A stretch of DNA of 64,000 nucleotides from assembly GCF_902374955.1 (NCBI RefSeq), contig NZ_CABKRX010000065.1:1-64000 (forward strand). The letters are read 5' to 3'. The position numbers and the translations under genes were made by a program. This DNA comes from Bacillus massilioanorexius (GTDB lineage: Bacteria; Bacillota; Bacilli; Bacillales; DSM-1321). Each line of letters begins with the position of its first letter. The first letter of the stretch is position 1. This document shows, piece after piece, positions 24,363 through 33,853 of the stretch. The notes beneath the pieces are model-generated. The model was not told the origin of the DNA, made no database searches, and saw nothing but the letters and a program-made list of their open reading frames with translations.

Positions 24363-25658
24363 TTAGCGTTTGATGTTGTAGAAAGATTTGATTCCATCGT
24401 ATACTGCTAAATCGCCAAGCTCGTCTTCGATACGAAGAAGTTGGTTGTATTTAGCGATACGGTCTGTACGAGACATAGAACCAGTTTTGATTTGACCAGC
24501 ATTAGTTGCAACAGCGATGTCAGCAATTGTAGCATCTTCTGTTTCACCAGAACGGTGAGATACAACTGCAGTGTAACCAGCACGTTTAGCCATTTCGATA
24601 GCTTCAAAAGTTTCAGTTAAAGTACCGATTTGGTTAACTTTGATAAGGATTGAATTAGAGATTCCTTTTTCAATACCTTCAGCTAATTTTTTAGTGTTTG
24701 TAACGAATAAATCATCACCAACAAGTTGTACTTTGTTTCCGATACGTTCAGTTAATAATTTGTGACCTTCCCAGTCATTTTCGTCAAGACCATCTTCGAT
24801 AGAGATGATAGGGAATTCGTTGCAAAGTTCTTCGTAGAAGTTAACCATGTCTTCTGAAGATAATCCAGTACGGCCTTCTCCAGCTAGGTCATATTTCTTC
24901 GTTTCTTTGTTGAAGAATTCAGAAGAAGCTACGTCCATTCCTAAGAAGATATCTTTTCCAGCTTCGTAACCAGCTTTAGTGATTGCTTCGATGATTACTT
25001 CTAAAGCTTCACGGTTAGAACCAAGGTTTGGAGCGAATCCACCTTCGTCACCTACAGCCGTGTTAAGACCTTTAGCTGAAAGAACTGATTTAAGAGCGTG
25101 GAATACTTCAGCACCCATACGGATTGCTTCTTTGAAAGAAGGAGCTCCTACAGGAAGAATCATAAATTCTTGGAAATCAACGTTGTTGTCAGCATGAGAT
25201 CCACCGTTGATGATGTTCATCATTGGAGTTGGAAGTTGCTTAGCGTTAAATCCACCAAGGTAACGGTATAATGGAAGACCTACAGAATCAGCAGCAGCGT
25301 GTGCAACAGCCATAGATACACCAAGGATAGCGTTAGCTCCTAGTTTACCTTTGTTATCTGTTCCGTCTAATTCGATCATTGTACGGTCAATTCCAACTTG
25401 ATCAGTTACGTCCATACCAATTACAGCTTCAGAGATAATGTTGTTTACGTTATCTACAGCTTTAAGAACACCTTTTCCAAGGTAACGTGATTTATCACCA
25501 TCACGAAGCTCAACTGCTTCGTATTCACCTGTTGAAGCACCTGATGGTACTAGAGCGCGTCCAAAGAAACCAGATTCTGTCATTACTTCTACTTCTACTG
25601 TTGGGTTACCGCGAGAATCAAGAACTTCGCGAGCATATACGTATTGAATGTATGGCAT
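24363..25658 (-). CDS. eno: Enolase
   Basis: The product is 431 residues, full length. The N-terminal domain begins YVYAREVLDSRGNPTVEVEV. The barrel carries the metal ligands and catalytic lysines in ISIEDGLDENDW, LVGDDLFVTN and SILIKVNQIGT, and the signature SHRSGETED. It dehydrates 2-phosphoglycerate to phosphoenolpyruvate and in many bacteria is also part of the RNA degradosome. It is the last gene of the pgk-tpiA-pgm-eno series, 32 bases after pgm, with a strong ribosome binding site (AAAGGAG) and a terminator downstream. Confidence 0.98.
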   Translation of the reverse strand: MPYIQYVYAREVLDSRGNPTVEVEVMTESGFFGRALVPSGASTGEYEAVELRDGDKSRYLGKGVLKAVDNVNNIISEAVIGMDVTDQVGIDRTMIELDGTDNKGKLGANAILGVSMAVAHAAADSVGLPLYRYLGGFNAKQLPTPMMNIINGGSHADNNVDFQEFMILPVGAPSFKEAIRMGAEVFHALKSVLSAKGLNTAVGDEGGFAPNLGSNREALEVIIEAITKAGYEAGKDIFLGMDVASSEFFNKETKKYDLAGEGRTGLSSEDMVNFYEELCNEFPIISIEDGLDENDWEGHKLLTERIGNKVQLVGDDLFVTNTKKLAEGIEKGISNSILIKVNQIGTLTETFEAIEMAKRAGYTAVVSHRSGETEDATIADIAVATNAGQIKTGSMSRTDRIAKYNQLLRIEDELGDLAVYDGIKSFYNIKR

Positions 25659-25690
25659 TTTTTATAATCTCCTTTAAATGTAAATTAGTA

Positions 25691-27229
25691 TTATTTATTA
25701 ATCAATGTAGATCCTGTCATTTCGACTGGTTTTTCTACATCTAATAAATCAAGCATTGTTGGGGCTAAATCTGCTAAAATTCCTCCGTCACGAAGAGTAA
25801 TACCCTCTTTCGTTACGATTACTGGAACTGGATTTGTTGTATGAGCTGTCATTGGTTTTCCTTCTGGAGTAATAACTTCATCGGAATTTCCATGGTCAGC
25901 TGTAATAATCGCATGTCCACCTTTTGAAACAATTAGGTCCACAATTTCTCCTAAACACTCATCCACTGTTTCGATTGCTTTAATTGTTGGCTCTAGCATT
26001 CCAGAGTGTCCAACCATATCAGGGTTAGCAAAGTTTAAAATAATTGCATCGAACTTGTCAGCTTTAATTTCTTCAATTAAAGCATCCTTAACTTCATATG
26101 CACTCATTTCTGGCTTAAGGTCATACGTTGCAACCTTTGGAGAATTGATTAGGATTCTCTCTTCGCCTGGGAAAGTTTCTTCACGTCCACCACTCATAAA
26201 GAACGTAACGTGAGGATATTTTTCCGTTTCAGCGATACGAAGCTGCGTTAAATTGTTTTGTGATAATACTTCACCGATTGTGTTATCAAGGTTTGTAGGT
26301 TTGAAAGCTACATATCCTTTAACCGTTTCAGAGAAGTGTGTAAAGCATACGAAGTGTAAATTCTTCGGTGCTTTAGGTCCACGATCAAATGAACGGAAGT
26401 CTTCATTCGTGAATGTATTTGAAATTTGAATAGCACGGTCAGGACGGAAGTTATAGAAAATAACTGCATCATTATCTTGAATTGTTGCTACTGGTGATCC
26501 ATCTTCATTTGTAATAACTGATGGCAGAACGAACTCATCAAAGATTCCATTTTTGTAATTGTCTTCTACACAATCCATTGCATTTTTATAAGTAGGACCT
26601 TCACCATAAACCATTGCACGATAAGATTTCTCTACACGCTCCCAACGTTTATCGCGGTCCATACTATAATAGCGACCTGAAATTGTTGCGAATTGGCCAA
26701 CACCGTATTCTTTCATTTTTTCTTCAGTTGCTTTGATATATTTCTCAGCTGTTTGCGGACCAACGTCACGGCCATCAAGGAATCCATGAACGTATACGTT
26801 TTTAACGCCTTCTTGAGCAGCTAGCTTAAGAAGAGCAAACATATGATCAATATGACTATGTACGCCCCCATCTGATAATAAACCAAATAAGTGAAGATTT
26901 GTACCATTTTTTTTCACTTGTTCCATCGCATCAGTGAAAGTTTCATTTTTTTCAAACTCACCTTCACGAATAGCAACGTTAACGCGTGTTAAGCTTTGAT
27001 ACACGATACGACCTGCACCGATGTTCAAATGACCAACTTCAGAGTTTCCCATTTGACCGTCTGGTAAACCAACCGCTTCTCCAGCTGCTGTTAATTGAGC
27101 ATGTGGATAGTGGTTCCAATAACGATCAAAATTTGGTTTTTTTGCTTGTGCTACAGCATTACCTTGTGTTGTATCACGAAGACCAAAACCATCTAGGATA
27201 ATTAAGGCTACAGGAGCTGTTTTAGTCAT
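25691..27229 (-). CDS. pgm: 2,3-bisphosphoglycerate-independent phosphoglycerate mutase
   Basis: The product is 512 residues. ATG 27229 is preferred because GGAGGCAGGT precedes it; upstream codons in the open frame lie within tpiA. It belongs to the alkaline-phosphatase superfamily: Asp13 in LILDGFG and the phosphorylated Ser63 in GQMGNSEVGHLNIG. The C-terminal metal site includes ADHGNSDEV. It interconverts 3- and 2-phosphoglycerate with manganese. Its first codons overlap the end of tpiA by eight bases, implying coupled translation. Confidence 0.97.
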   Translation of the reverse strand: MTKTAPVALIILDGFGLRDTTQGNAVAQAKKPNFDRYWNHYPHAQLTAAGEAVGLPDGQMGNSEVGHLNIGAGRIVYQSLTRVNVAIREGEFEKNETFTDAMEQVKKNGTNLHLFGLLSDGGVHSHIDHMFALLKLAAQEGVKNVYVHGFLDGRDVGPQTAEKYIKATEEKMKEYGVGQFATISGRYYSMDRDKRWERVEKSYRAMVYGEGPTYKNAMDCVEDNYKNGIFDEFVLPSVITNEDGSPVATIQDNDAVIFYNFRPDRAIQISNTFTNEDFRSFDRGPKAPKNLHFVCFTHFSETVKGYVAFKPTNLDNTIGEVLSQNNLTQLRIAETEKYPHVTFFMSGGREETFPGEERILINSPKVATYDLKPEMSAYEVKDALIEEIKADKFDAIILNFANPDMVGHSGMLEPTIKAIETVDECLGEIVDLIVSKGGHAIITADHGNSDEVITPEGKPMTAHTTNPVPVIVTKEGITLRDGGILADLAPTMLDLLDVEKPVEMTGSTLINK

Positions 27230-27983
27230 TTTTACCTGCCTCCAATAATTGAAGGAAAGATTGTGCGTCAAGAGCTGCTCCTCCTACAAGAGCACCATCG
27301 ATATCTGATTCAGCCATGTATTCTTTGATGTTTTCAGGTTTTACACTTCCACCATATTGAATACGTACTGCTTCTGCTACGTCAGAAGAGAATTGAGAAG
27401 CTACAACAGAACGGATGTGAGCACATACTTCATTTGCATCTGCTGCAGTAGAAGATTTACCTGTACCGATTGCCCAGATTGGTTCATAAGCAATTACAGT
27501 AGCTTTAACTTGCTCTGGCGTTAAACCAGCAAGAGCTTTTTCAATTTGTGCTCCAACAAGTTCGTTTGTTTTACCGCTTTCGCGCTCTTCTAAAGTTTCA
27601 CCACAGCAAACGATAGGTGTTAAACCATGTTTGAATGCAGCAATTGTCTTCTTGTTAACAGTTTCATCTGTTTCGTTAAACATTTCTCTGCGCTCAGAGT
27701 GTCCAAGAATTACATACTGTACTCCAAGATCTGCAAGAGCTATTGGACTAACTTCACCAGTGAACGCTCCATTTTCTTCGAAGTGCATATTTTGAGCACC
27801 AATAGCAACATTTGTGCCTTTAGTAGCTTCAACTAGTTGACCTAAAAATGGTGCAGGAGAACAAATTACTGAATCTACTACATCGTTAGAAGGAACAACA
27901 TTTTTCACTTCTTCTACAAAGCTTTTCGCTTCTGAAAGTGTTTTATTCATTTTCCAGTTACCAGCGATAATTGGTTTACGCAT
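27222..27983 (-). CDS. tpiA: Triosephosphate isomerase
   Basis: The product is 253 residues. The true start is ATG 27983 after AAGGAAGG. Active-site residues are Asn9 and Lys11 (GNWKMNK), His in ILGHSERRE and Glu in VIAYEPIWAIGTGK. The phosphate-binding loop GGSVKPEN and the C-terminal VGGAALDAQSF follow. It interconverts dihydroxyacetone phosphate and glyceraldehyde 3-phosphate. It lies between pgk and pgm in the conserved glycolytic operon. Confidence 0.98.
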   Translation of the reverse strand: MRKPIIAGNWKMNKTLSEAKSFVEEVKNVVPSNDVVDSVICSPAPFLGQLVEATKGTNVAIGAQNMHFEENGAFTGEVSPIALADLGVQYVILGHSERREMFNETDETVNKKTIAAFKHGLTPIVCCGETLEERESGKTNELVGAQIEKALAGLTPEQVKATVIAYEPIWAIGTGKSSTAADANEVCAHIRSVVASQFSSDVAEAVRIQYGGSVKPENIKEYMAESDIDGALVGGAALDAQSFLQLLEAGKND

Positions 27984-28094
27984 AAATGTACCTTCCTTTC
28001 CATAATTCCACACGTATGACAAGTATTTCACATATATAGTTAGGGCCCTTAACAAGCATATGCAATTTCTTATCGTTGTGTTTTCTTTAAATGA

Positions 28095-29279
28095 TTAATT
28101 TTTGTCGTTAAGTGCCACTACACCTGGAAGTTCTTTTCCTTCAATAAATTCTAGAGAAGCTCCACCACCAGTTGAAATGTGAGACATTTGATCAGCTAAG
28201 TTGAATTTTTCAGCAGCTGCAGCTGAATCTCCACCACCTACAACACTGTAAGCATCAGAAGTTGCTAATGCTTCTGCAACAGATTTTGTTCCGTTAGCGA
28301 ATTTATCAAATTCGAATACTCCCATTGGTCCATTCCAAATAACCAATTTAGAGTTTTTAATTACATCTGCATATAAAGCAGCTGTTTTTGGTCCGATATC
28401 AAGAGACATCCAATCAGATGGAATTGAATCAATATCTACCACTTTTGTCTCTACATTTTCACCAAATTCTGGCGCAATAACTGCGTCGATTGGCATGTAG
28501 AATTTTACACCTTTTTCTTTCGCTTTATCCATGAAAGATTTAGCTAATTCAATTTTGTCTTCTTCTAAAAGAGATGTTCCAATTTCGTGGCCTTGAGCTT
28601 TAATAAATGTGTAAGCCAATCCTCCACCAATAATTAAATTATCTACTTTATCAAGAAGATTTTCGATAACGCCGATCTTATCTTTAACTTTCGCTCCACC
28701 AATGATTGCAGTGAAAGGACGTTCTGGATTAGACATAGCTTTTCCTAGTACATCTAGTTCTTTTTGCATTAAGAAACCAGAAACAGCAGGAAGATGTTTA
28801 GCAATACCTTCAGTTGAAGCATGTGCACGGTGAGCAGCACCAAAAGCATCATTTACAAAGATATCTGCAAGATTAGCAAATGCTTTTGCTAATTCAGGAT
28901 CATTCTTTTCTTCACCAGCATAGAAACGAACGTTTTCAAGTAATAGTACATCTCCATCGTTCATTTTTGCAATTTGAGCTTCTACTGCTTCTCCATATGC
29001 TTCATCAGCTTTTGCTACTTCTTTACCAAGAAGTTCACTAAGCTTTTTAGCTACTGGAGTTAAACGAAGTTCTTCATTTACTTGACCTTTTGGACGCCCC
29101 ATATGGCTAGCTAAAATAACTTTAGCACCTTGCTCCATTAGGTATTGAATCGTTGGCAAAGCAGCGCGTACACGAGTATCATCTGTGATTACTCCATTTT
29201 GCATAGGTACGTTGAAGTCTACACGGCAAAATACGCGTTTTCCTTTTACATCAATGTCTTTAATACTCATTTTGTTCAT
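28095..29279 (-). CDS. pgk: Phosphoglycerate kinase
   Basis: The product is 394 residues. ATG 29279 follows AAGGAGG by nine bases. The two-domain kinase shows RVFCRVDFNVPMQNG and HMGRPKG at the 3-phosphoglycerate site, the hinge VNDAFGAAHRAHAST, and the nucleotide site GGAKVKDKIGV with the C-terminal VVGGGDSAAAAEKF. It forms ATP from 1,3-bisphosphoglycerate. It is separated from gapA by 300 bases holding a terminator, so it can be read partly from cggR and partly from its own promoter. Confidence 0.98.
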   Translation of the reverse strand: MNKMSIKDIDVKGKRVFCRVDFNVPMQNGVITDDTRVRAALPTIQYLMEQGAKVILASHMGRPKGQVNEELRLTPVAKKLSELLGKEVAKADEAYGEAVEAQIAKMNDGDVLLLENVRFYAGEEKNDPELAKAFANLADIFVNDAFGAAHRAHASTEGIAKHLPAVSGFLMQKELDVLGKAMSNPERPFTAIIGGAKVKDKIGVIENLLDKVDNLIIGGGLAYTFIKAQGHEIGTSLLEEDKIELAKSFMDKAKEKGVKFYMPIDAVIAPEFGENVETKVVDIDSIPSDWMSLDIGPKTAALYADVIKNSKLVIWNGPMGVFEFDKFANGTKSVAEALATSDAYSVVGGGDSAAAAEKFNLADQMSHISTGGGASLEFIEGKELPGVVALNDKN

Positions 29280-29454
29280 AAAGAGTATCCTCCTTCTACT
29301 AATTACAAGAAATGAAAACTTTCTGGGAGTTTTACCTATGTAGATAGAATATCCCTATATTTGAAAACGTATAGTTTTCTTTAAATTAAAATAACAATGG
29401 CTATTGGCAAAGGCACCATTCCTACCCTAATTCTTGTAAGCGTTTCAAACATAA
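29280..29454. other. pgk upstream region
   Basis: This is the spacer between gapA and pgk. It holds the cre-like site at 29435-29448 and presumably a secondary promoter for pgk. Confidence 0.4.
29435..29448. promoter_or_regulatory. Weak cre-like site upstream of pgk
   Basis: TGTAAGCGTTTCAA resembles a cre site (TGWAARCGYTWNCW) with one or two mismatches, depending on orientation, about 160 bases before pgk. Confidence 0.35.
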
Positions 29455-29494
29455 GAAAAAGGGAAAGGGCATTTTCCCCTCTCCCCTTTTTCTC
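29455..29494 (-). terminator. Terminator after gapA
   Basis: On the minus strand a GGGGAGAGGGG / CCCTTTCCC-type stem is followed by TTTTTC. It allows gapA to be expressed more strongly than the genes downstream. Confidence 0.7.
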
Positions 29495-29581
29495 TTTATA
29501 TTATAGTCTCTACACTATTTTTTATCCAATATGTTCTTATATTGGATAGTATCGTTAGTGACAAAACTTTAACAGTTCTAA

Positions 29582-30589
29582 TTAAAGACCTTTAGAAGCG
29601 ATGAAATCAACTAAGTCTACTACACGGTTTGAGTAACCAGTTTCATTATCGTACCAAGAAAGAACTTTAACCATGTTTCCTTCCATAACCATTGTAGATA
29701 GAGCATCGATTGAAGAAGAGTGAGTGTTTCCGTTGTAGTCACGAGAAACTAATGGAAGCTCGCTGTACTCAAGAATTCCTTTAAGTTCACCTTCAGCAGC
29801 AGCTTTAAGAGCAGCATTCACTTCTTCAGCTGTTACGTCTTTTTCTAACTCAGCAACTAAGTCTACTACAGACACGTTTGGAGTTGGAACACGCATAGCC
29901 ATACCGTTTAATTTACCTTTTAATTCAGGTAATACTAGAGCAACAGCTTTAGCAGCACCAGTTGTAGTTGGGATGATGCTTTCAGCAGCCGCACGAGCAC
30001 GACGGTAGTCGCTGTGTGGTAAGTCTAAGATTTGTTGGTCGTTTGTGTATGAGTGAACTGTTGTCATCATACCGCGTTTGATACCGAATTTTTCGTTAAG
30101 AACTTTAGCGAATGGCGCTAAGCAGTTTGTAGTACAAGAAGCGTTAGAGATTACATCATGTTTAGATGCATCATATTGCTCGTTGTTTACACCCATAACG
30201 ATTGTGATATCTTCGTCAGATGCTGGAGCAGAGATAATAACTTTTTTAGCTCCACCTTCTAAGTGTTTCGCAGCGTCAGCGCGTTTAGTGAAGCGTCCAG
30301 TAGATTCAACTACTACTTCTGCACCAAGTTCTGCCCAAGGAATTTGAGCTGGGTCGCGTTCTGCAACTACTTTGATTTTTTGACCAGCTACTACGATGCT
30401 GTCGCCTTCAACAGTTACTTTCTCTTCAAGAGTTCCGTGAACTGAATCATATTGTAAAAGATGCGCTAACATTTTTGCATCTGTTAAGTCGTTGATTGCA
30501 ACGATTTCCACGTTTGGGTTTTTAAGAGCTGCACGGAATACATTACGTCCGATACGTCCAAATCCATTAATACCTACTTTTACTGCCAT
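29582..30589 (-). CDS. gapA: Glyceraldehyde-3-phosphate dehydrogenase, glycolytic (GapA)
   Basis: The product is 335 residues from ATG 30589, preceded by AAGGAGG. The NAD-binding segment is VKVGINGFGRIGRNVFRA, and the catalytic Cys lies in SNASCTTNCLAPFAKV (about residue 152). The phosphate-binding HSYTNDQQILDLPH and the substrate Arg region follow. It oxidises glyceraldehyde 3-phosphate to 1,3-bisphosphoglycerate with NAD. Its location directly after cggR identifies it as the catabolic paralogue rather than the gluconeogenic GapB. Confidence 0.98.
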   Translation of the reverse strand: MAVKVGINGFGRIGRNVFRAALKNPNVEIVAINDLTDAKMLAHLLQYDSVHGTLEEKVTVEGDSIVVAGQKIKVVAERDPAQIPWAELGAEVVVESTGRFTKRADAAKHLEGGAKKVIISAPASDEDITIVMGVNNEQYDASKHDVISNASCTTNCLAPFAKVLNEKFGIKRGMMTTVHSYTNDQQILDLPHSDYRRARAAAESIIPTTTGAAKAVALVLPELKGKLNGMAMRVPTPNVSVVDLVAELEKDVTAEEVNAALKAAAEGELKGILEYSELPLVSRDYNGNTHSSSIDALSTMVMEGNMVKVLSWYDNETGYSNRVVDLVDFIASKGL

Positions 30590-30646
30590 TTGTAGTTTCC
30601 TCCTTTTAATTAGGAACTGCATATTTTTTATTTTATATAAAAGGGA

Positions 30647-31669
30647 TTAACCCTTTAATAACTGAGTTGCTGCTGCTTCATCTGTAATCAAAATGGTGTT
30701 GTCTGGAGCAATTTCCATGTACGCTTGAATCGCCTTAGCTTTTGTAGAACCACCTGCAATAGCAATGACTTCTTTTGCAGATTGTACTTGCTCAAGCTGG
30801 ATACCTACGGTTTGAACTTTATGAACAATTTCTCCTGATTCATTAAAGTAATAACCGAATGCCTCTCCAACAGCATTTCCATCTTTGATTTGTTTCATGA
30901 TGGTTTCAGTAGATTTTCTTCTATTTGCCATCATTGTTGCTTCTCCAATACCATGAATGACGATATCCGCATCATTAATTAATGATGTTACCTCTTTAAT
31001 AGATGGTTCATTCATAATCGTATTGTACGATTCATGACTAATCTGGTCAGGAACATACAGAACGCGATATGACGAGTTCATTTTTTCTGCCATCTTAGCA
31101 ACAATCGTATTGGCTTGGTCTTTAACTTCCTCACCAAGTCCACCTCTAGCTGGAACAAATAATAAATTATTACTTCCTAGTATCGGTGTTAACATTTCTG
31201 CTACAGAGGCCATTGTACTTCCTCCAGTAACAGCTATGATATTTTCCCCAGAAAGTAATTTTTTCATACGCAAGGCACCAGCTTTTCCAAGTTCGGTTTT
31301 CACCCAAGGAGAAGTGTCGCTATTCCCGTGTACAACAATCACTTCTTTGACATTGAGCTTCTTTTCAAGCGCTCGCTCTAGGGAGTCTAACCCAGAGATT
31401 TCTCTCATTATTTGATCAAGCTTCTCTAAGATTTCTAAACCTTCTTTAGAAAGCGACATCCCACTACTTGTAATGTCCACTAAGCTTTGTTCCTTTAAAA
31501 ACTCTACTTCGCTGCGTACGACCCTTTCTGTAAGATCTAGACTAAGCGCCAAGCTTCGTCTACCCACAGGCTGCATAAATCTTATGTAGTGTAGAATTTG
31601 ATACCTTTTTTGCATAACTTCTAACAAATCAGGTAATAATCTTTTTTGGATGTCCAATAGGGTTTGCAT
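30647..31669 (-). CDS. cggR: Central glycolytic genes regulator CggR
   Basis: The product is 340 residues, SorC/DeoR-type. ATG 31669 is supported by AAGGAGA nine bases upstream and by the family start. Residues 1-90 form an atypical winged helix (QPVGRRSLALSLDLTERVVRSEVEFL). The remainder is the sugar-phosphate-binding domain with ITGG-like phosphate loops (VTGGSTMASVAEM, VPARGGLGEEVKDQ, AIAGGSTKAKA). CggR represses the gapA operon and is released by fructose 1,6-bisphosphate. It lies 57 bases upstream of gapA, and a complete two-half operator is present in its promoter. Confidence 0.97.
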   Translation of the reverse strand: MQTLLDIQKRLLPDLLEVMQKRYQILHYIRFMQPVGRRSLALSLDLTERVVRSEVEFLKEQSLVDITSSGMSLSKEGLEILEKLDQIMREISGLDSLERALEKKLNVKEVIVVHGNSDTSPWVKTELGKAGALRMKKLLSGENIIAVTGGSTMASVAEMLTPILGSNNLLFVPARGGLGEEVKDQANTIVAKMAEKMNSSYRVLYVPDQISHESYNTIMNEPSIKEVTSLINDADIVIHGIGEATMMANRRKSTETIMKQIKDGNAVGEAFGYYFNESGEIVHKVQTVGIQLEQVQSAKEVIAIAGGSTKAKAIQAYMEIAPDNTILITDEAAATQLLKG

Positions 31670-31698
31670 GGAGCATTTCTCCTTAAAAAATAGTATAG

Positions 31699-31734
31699 GA
31701 CTTTTTTTGTCCATGTTAGACGTTTTTTGTCCCA
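31699..31734 (-). promoter_or_regulatory. CggR operator
   Basis: The minus strand reads TGGGAC-A6-CGTC-n4-ATGGAC-A6-AGTC. This follows the known CGGGACN6TGTCN4CGGGACN6TGTC layout exactly in spacing, with small base changes. It lies 30-65 bases upstream of the cggR start. Confidence 0.85.
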
Positions 31735-31752
31735 CAGTATCCAAAAAAATTT

Positions 31753-31784
31753 ACCCTTGCTACAGATTCTATTTTATCAAGGGT
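31753..31784 (-). terminator. Terminator of the rpoN-glutaredoxin unit
   Basis: ACCCTTG (31753-31759) and CAAGGGT (31778-31784) form a stem followed by a run of T on the minus strand. It lies just before the CggR operator. Confidence 0.6.
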
Positions 31785-31818
31785 TCATTTTTTTTTCAAT
31801 AATCATTTGACCAGAAAT

Positions 31819-32061
31819 TTATTTTTTATTATTCAAAAATATTCGAATTGATTGAAAGTCAATCTGACCATATTGTATCATTTCTCCTTGATATTCTACC
31901 ACAGGAATCATCAAACCATACTCCTCAAGTAATTCATCATCCTGATATATATCAATTTCTCGAAAAGACACTCCTTCAGATTGCTTTATTTTTTCTAATT
32001 CTCGTTTAGCCATGTCACACAAATGACAATTATCTTTTGAATACAAAATTAATTCTTCCAT
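31819..32061 (-). CDS. Glutaredoxin-like thioredoxin-fold protein
   Basis: The product is 80 residues. The beta-alpha-beta start ELILYSKDNCHLCDMAKREL carries a CHLC redox pair (residues 12-15), and the cis-proline loop is LMIPVVEYQGE. This is the size and layout of the small glutaredoxin-like (DUF836) family, which probably reduces disulfides or mixed bacillithiol disulfides. It starts 21 bases after rpoN, so it is co-transcribed with the sigma factor gene. The specific partner is unknown. Confidence 0.88.
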   Translation of the reverse strand: MEELILYSKDNCHLCDMAKRELEKIKQSEGVSFREIDIYQDDELLEEYGLMIPVVEYQGEMIQYGQIDFQSIRIFLNNKK

Positions 32062-32082
32062 TCATTTTCACCTACACGATTT

Positions 32083-33393
32083 TTAAAAACGCTTTCTTTT
32101 GGATGAAGATGGTATTTTGAGTTGATCTCTATATTTAGCAACCGTACGTCGAGATAGAACAATATGCTTTTCTTTATTTAATGTATCAGCAATTTCTTGG
32201 TCAGAAAGCGGCTTTTTCTTATTTTCTGCTTGTATTAGTGCTTGAATAGCACTTTTTGCTTCTTTCGCTGATACATCATCATTCGTCAAGGATTGAAGAC
32301 TAGCAGAGAAGAATTCTCGCATTTCTACAGTTCCAAATGGTGCCTGTACATACTTATCCTTTACCGTTCTACTTACAGTAGATTCATGAATTTCTAATTC
32401 ATCAGCAACTTCCTTCATAGTCATAGGTTTTAAATACGATAAACCCTTCTGAATACATTCCGGTTGTTTTTCAGCTATTTTACTCATAACTTTATAAATC
32501 GTTTCTCTTCTTTGTTGCACACTTTTTAAAATCCATTGGTATTCATTGTATTTATCTTTAAGAAAGCTGTTAACCTGCTTATCATTAACGCTTTTCATTT
32601 CATTATAATAATTTTGGTTAAAGTTTAGAGTCGATATAGGGTCGTTTGCCATTCTTATAATAAAATGATCTTCTACTATTTCAATGGATACATCGGGAAC
32701 AACATAAGACGGCTTCTCATTTGAAAAGATTCCACAAGGTCTTGGATGTAGCGTTTGTACAAAATCAAAAATATCCTGAATTTCCTTCATTGAAATACCA
32801 AGTTCTTTAGAAATAACTTTCCACTTCTTTTCAGCAAATTCTATGAAATAATTTTTTAACACTTTATACGTGATCGCAGAACAATCTTTTCTCTCAATTT
32901 GCAACAACAAGCATTCTTGTAAATCTCTCGCCCCAACTCCTGCTGGCTCCAATGACTGAATGATTCGTAATACTTCTTCAACTGCTGTTACACTTTCACC
33001 CAAATTATTTGCTAAATCAATAATTGGAGCTCTTAGGTATCCATTCTCGTCTAAATTATAAATAAGGTTGCGAATGATTTTTTTCTGATTATCTTTTAAA
33101 GAATTCTGTGGAATTTGAGATAGGAGATAATTCTCCAAACTAACTTTCACTTCACCTATCTGTTCTATCCAGTACTTAGGATCGGCTTCTCGTTGTTTTT
33201 TGTTTTTTGTTTTAAAATCTGATACGGTTCCTTGGCTATCCAAAGAAATGAGTGGATTTTCCGTGGCCTTATTTTCTAAAAAAGAAACTAGATCTTGAGA
33301 ACAATATTGTAAAAGAGCAATCGCTTGACTCAATTCATGTGTCATCGTTAACTTTAGTGTTTGTTGTTGAAATAAGCCTTGCTTCATATTCAT
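32083..33393 (-). CDS. rpoN: RNA polymerase sigma-54 factor (SigL)
   Basis: The product is 436 residues. It begins with the Gln-rich region I (KQGLFQQQTLKLTMTHELSQAI) that contacts bacterial enhancer-binding proteins. Core-binding and DNA-binding domains follow, with the HTH MTMKEVADELEIHESTVSRTV, and the C-terminal RpoN box SRRTVAKYRDQLKIP ends the protein. SigL directs transcription that requires an ATP-driven activator; in Bacillus it covers arginine, branched-chain amino-acid, acetoin and levan use. No activator gene is in this window. ATG 33393 follows GGAGGGAG. Confidence 0.97.
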   Translation of the reverse strand: MNMKQGLFQQQTLKLTMTHELSQAIALLQYCSQDLVSFLENKATENPLISLDSQGTVSDFKTKNKKQREADPKYWIEQIGEVKVSLENYLLSQIPQNSLKDNQKKIIRNLIYNLDENGYLRAPIIDLANNLGESVTAVEEVLRIIQSLEPAGVGARDLQECLLLQIERKDCSAITYKVLKNYFIEFAEKKWKVISKELGISMKEIQDIFDFVQTLHPRPCGIFSNEKPSYVVPDVSIEIVEDHFIIRMANDPISTLNFNQNYYNEMKSVNDKQVNSFLKDKYNEYQWILKSVQQRRETIYKVMSKIAEKQPECIQKGLSYLKPMTMKEVADELEIHESTVSRTVKDKYVQAPFGTVEMREFFSASLQSLTNDDVSAKEAKSAIQALIQAENKKKPLSDQEIADTLNKEKHIVLSRRTVAKYRDQLKIPSSSKRKRF

Positions 33394-33730
33394 AGCGACT
33401 CCCTCCTCTATTACTTAATTTTACATCCTCCTTGAATATTTTGACTATAATAAATTATACCAAAAATAACAGATCATACATAAATCATATAATATTACTT
33501 ATTAATTTTCATAATAATTAGATTTATTAGGATGTAGTTTATCCGGTGTATATATCCAACTTATTCTTTTAGACTACTATAATTCTATAAATATGCTATT
33601 TGATTCATAATGCTTCATAAAAATTTACATCCTTTTGCTTCTGATTCCCCTATTATTCTTATTAGAAAACCATCTTCACGTATAATAAAGACGCGAGAGT
33701 AAGCCCTTTCATTTCTGACTCCTTCAAAAA
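33394..33730. other. Spacer upstream of rpoN
   Basis: No gene or clear site is recognised in these AT-rich bases. The rpoN promoter is expected here. Confidence 0.4.
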
Positions 33731-33760
33731 ATCCCTCTACGCATTCATGCATAGAGGGAT
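33731..33760 (-). terminator. Terminator of tRNA-Arg
   Basis: ATCCCTCTA (33731-33739) pairs with TAGAGGGAT (33752-33760) and is followed by six T on the minus strand. Confidence 0.85.
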
Positions 33761-33781
33761 CTTCTTTCTCCTCGCCTTTGA

Positions 33782-33853
33782 CGCCCTCGGAGGGAATCGA
33801 ACCCCCATTTTAAGAACCGGAATCTCACGTGCTATCCGTTGCACCACGAGGGC
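33782..33853 (-). tRNA. tRNA-Arg (anticodon CCG)
   Basis: The minus strand shows a 7-bp acceptor stem (GCCCTCG with CGAGGGC), a D-loop, an anticodon stem TGAGA/TCTTA enclosing TTCCGGT (anticodon CCG), and a T-arm with GTTCGATTC. The 3' CCA is not encoded. It reads the rare CGG codon. It is a lone tRNA with its own terminator. Such isolated tRNAs often serve as integration sites, but no integrase is adjacent. Confidence 0.94.

Noticed and set aside
24407..24607. Leu/Val-rich minus-strand frame inside eno
   Set aside because: It is a frame shadow of the strongly codon-biased enolase gene, as are many frames opposite pgm, gapA and ald.
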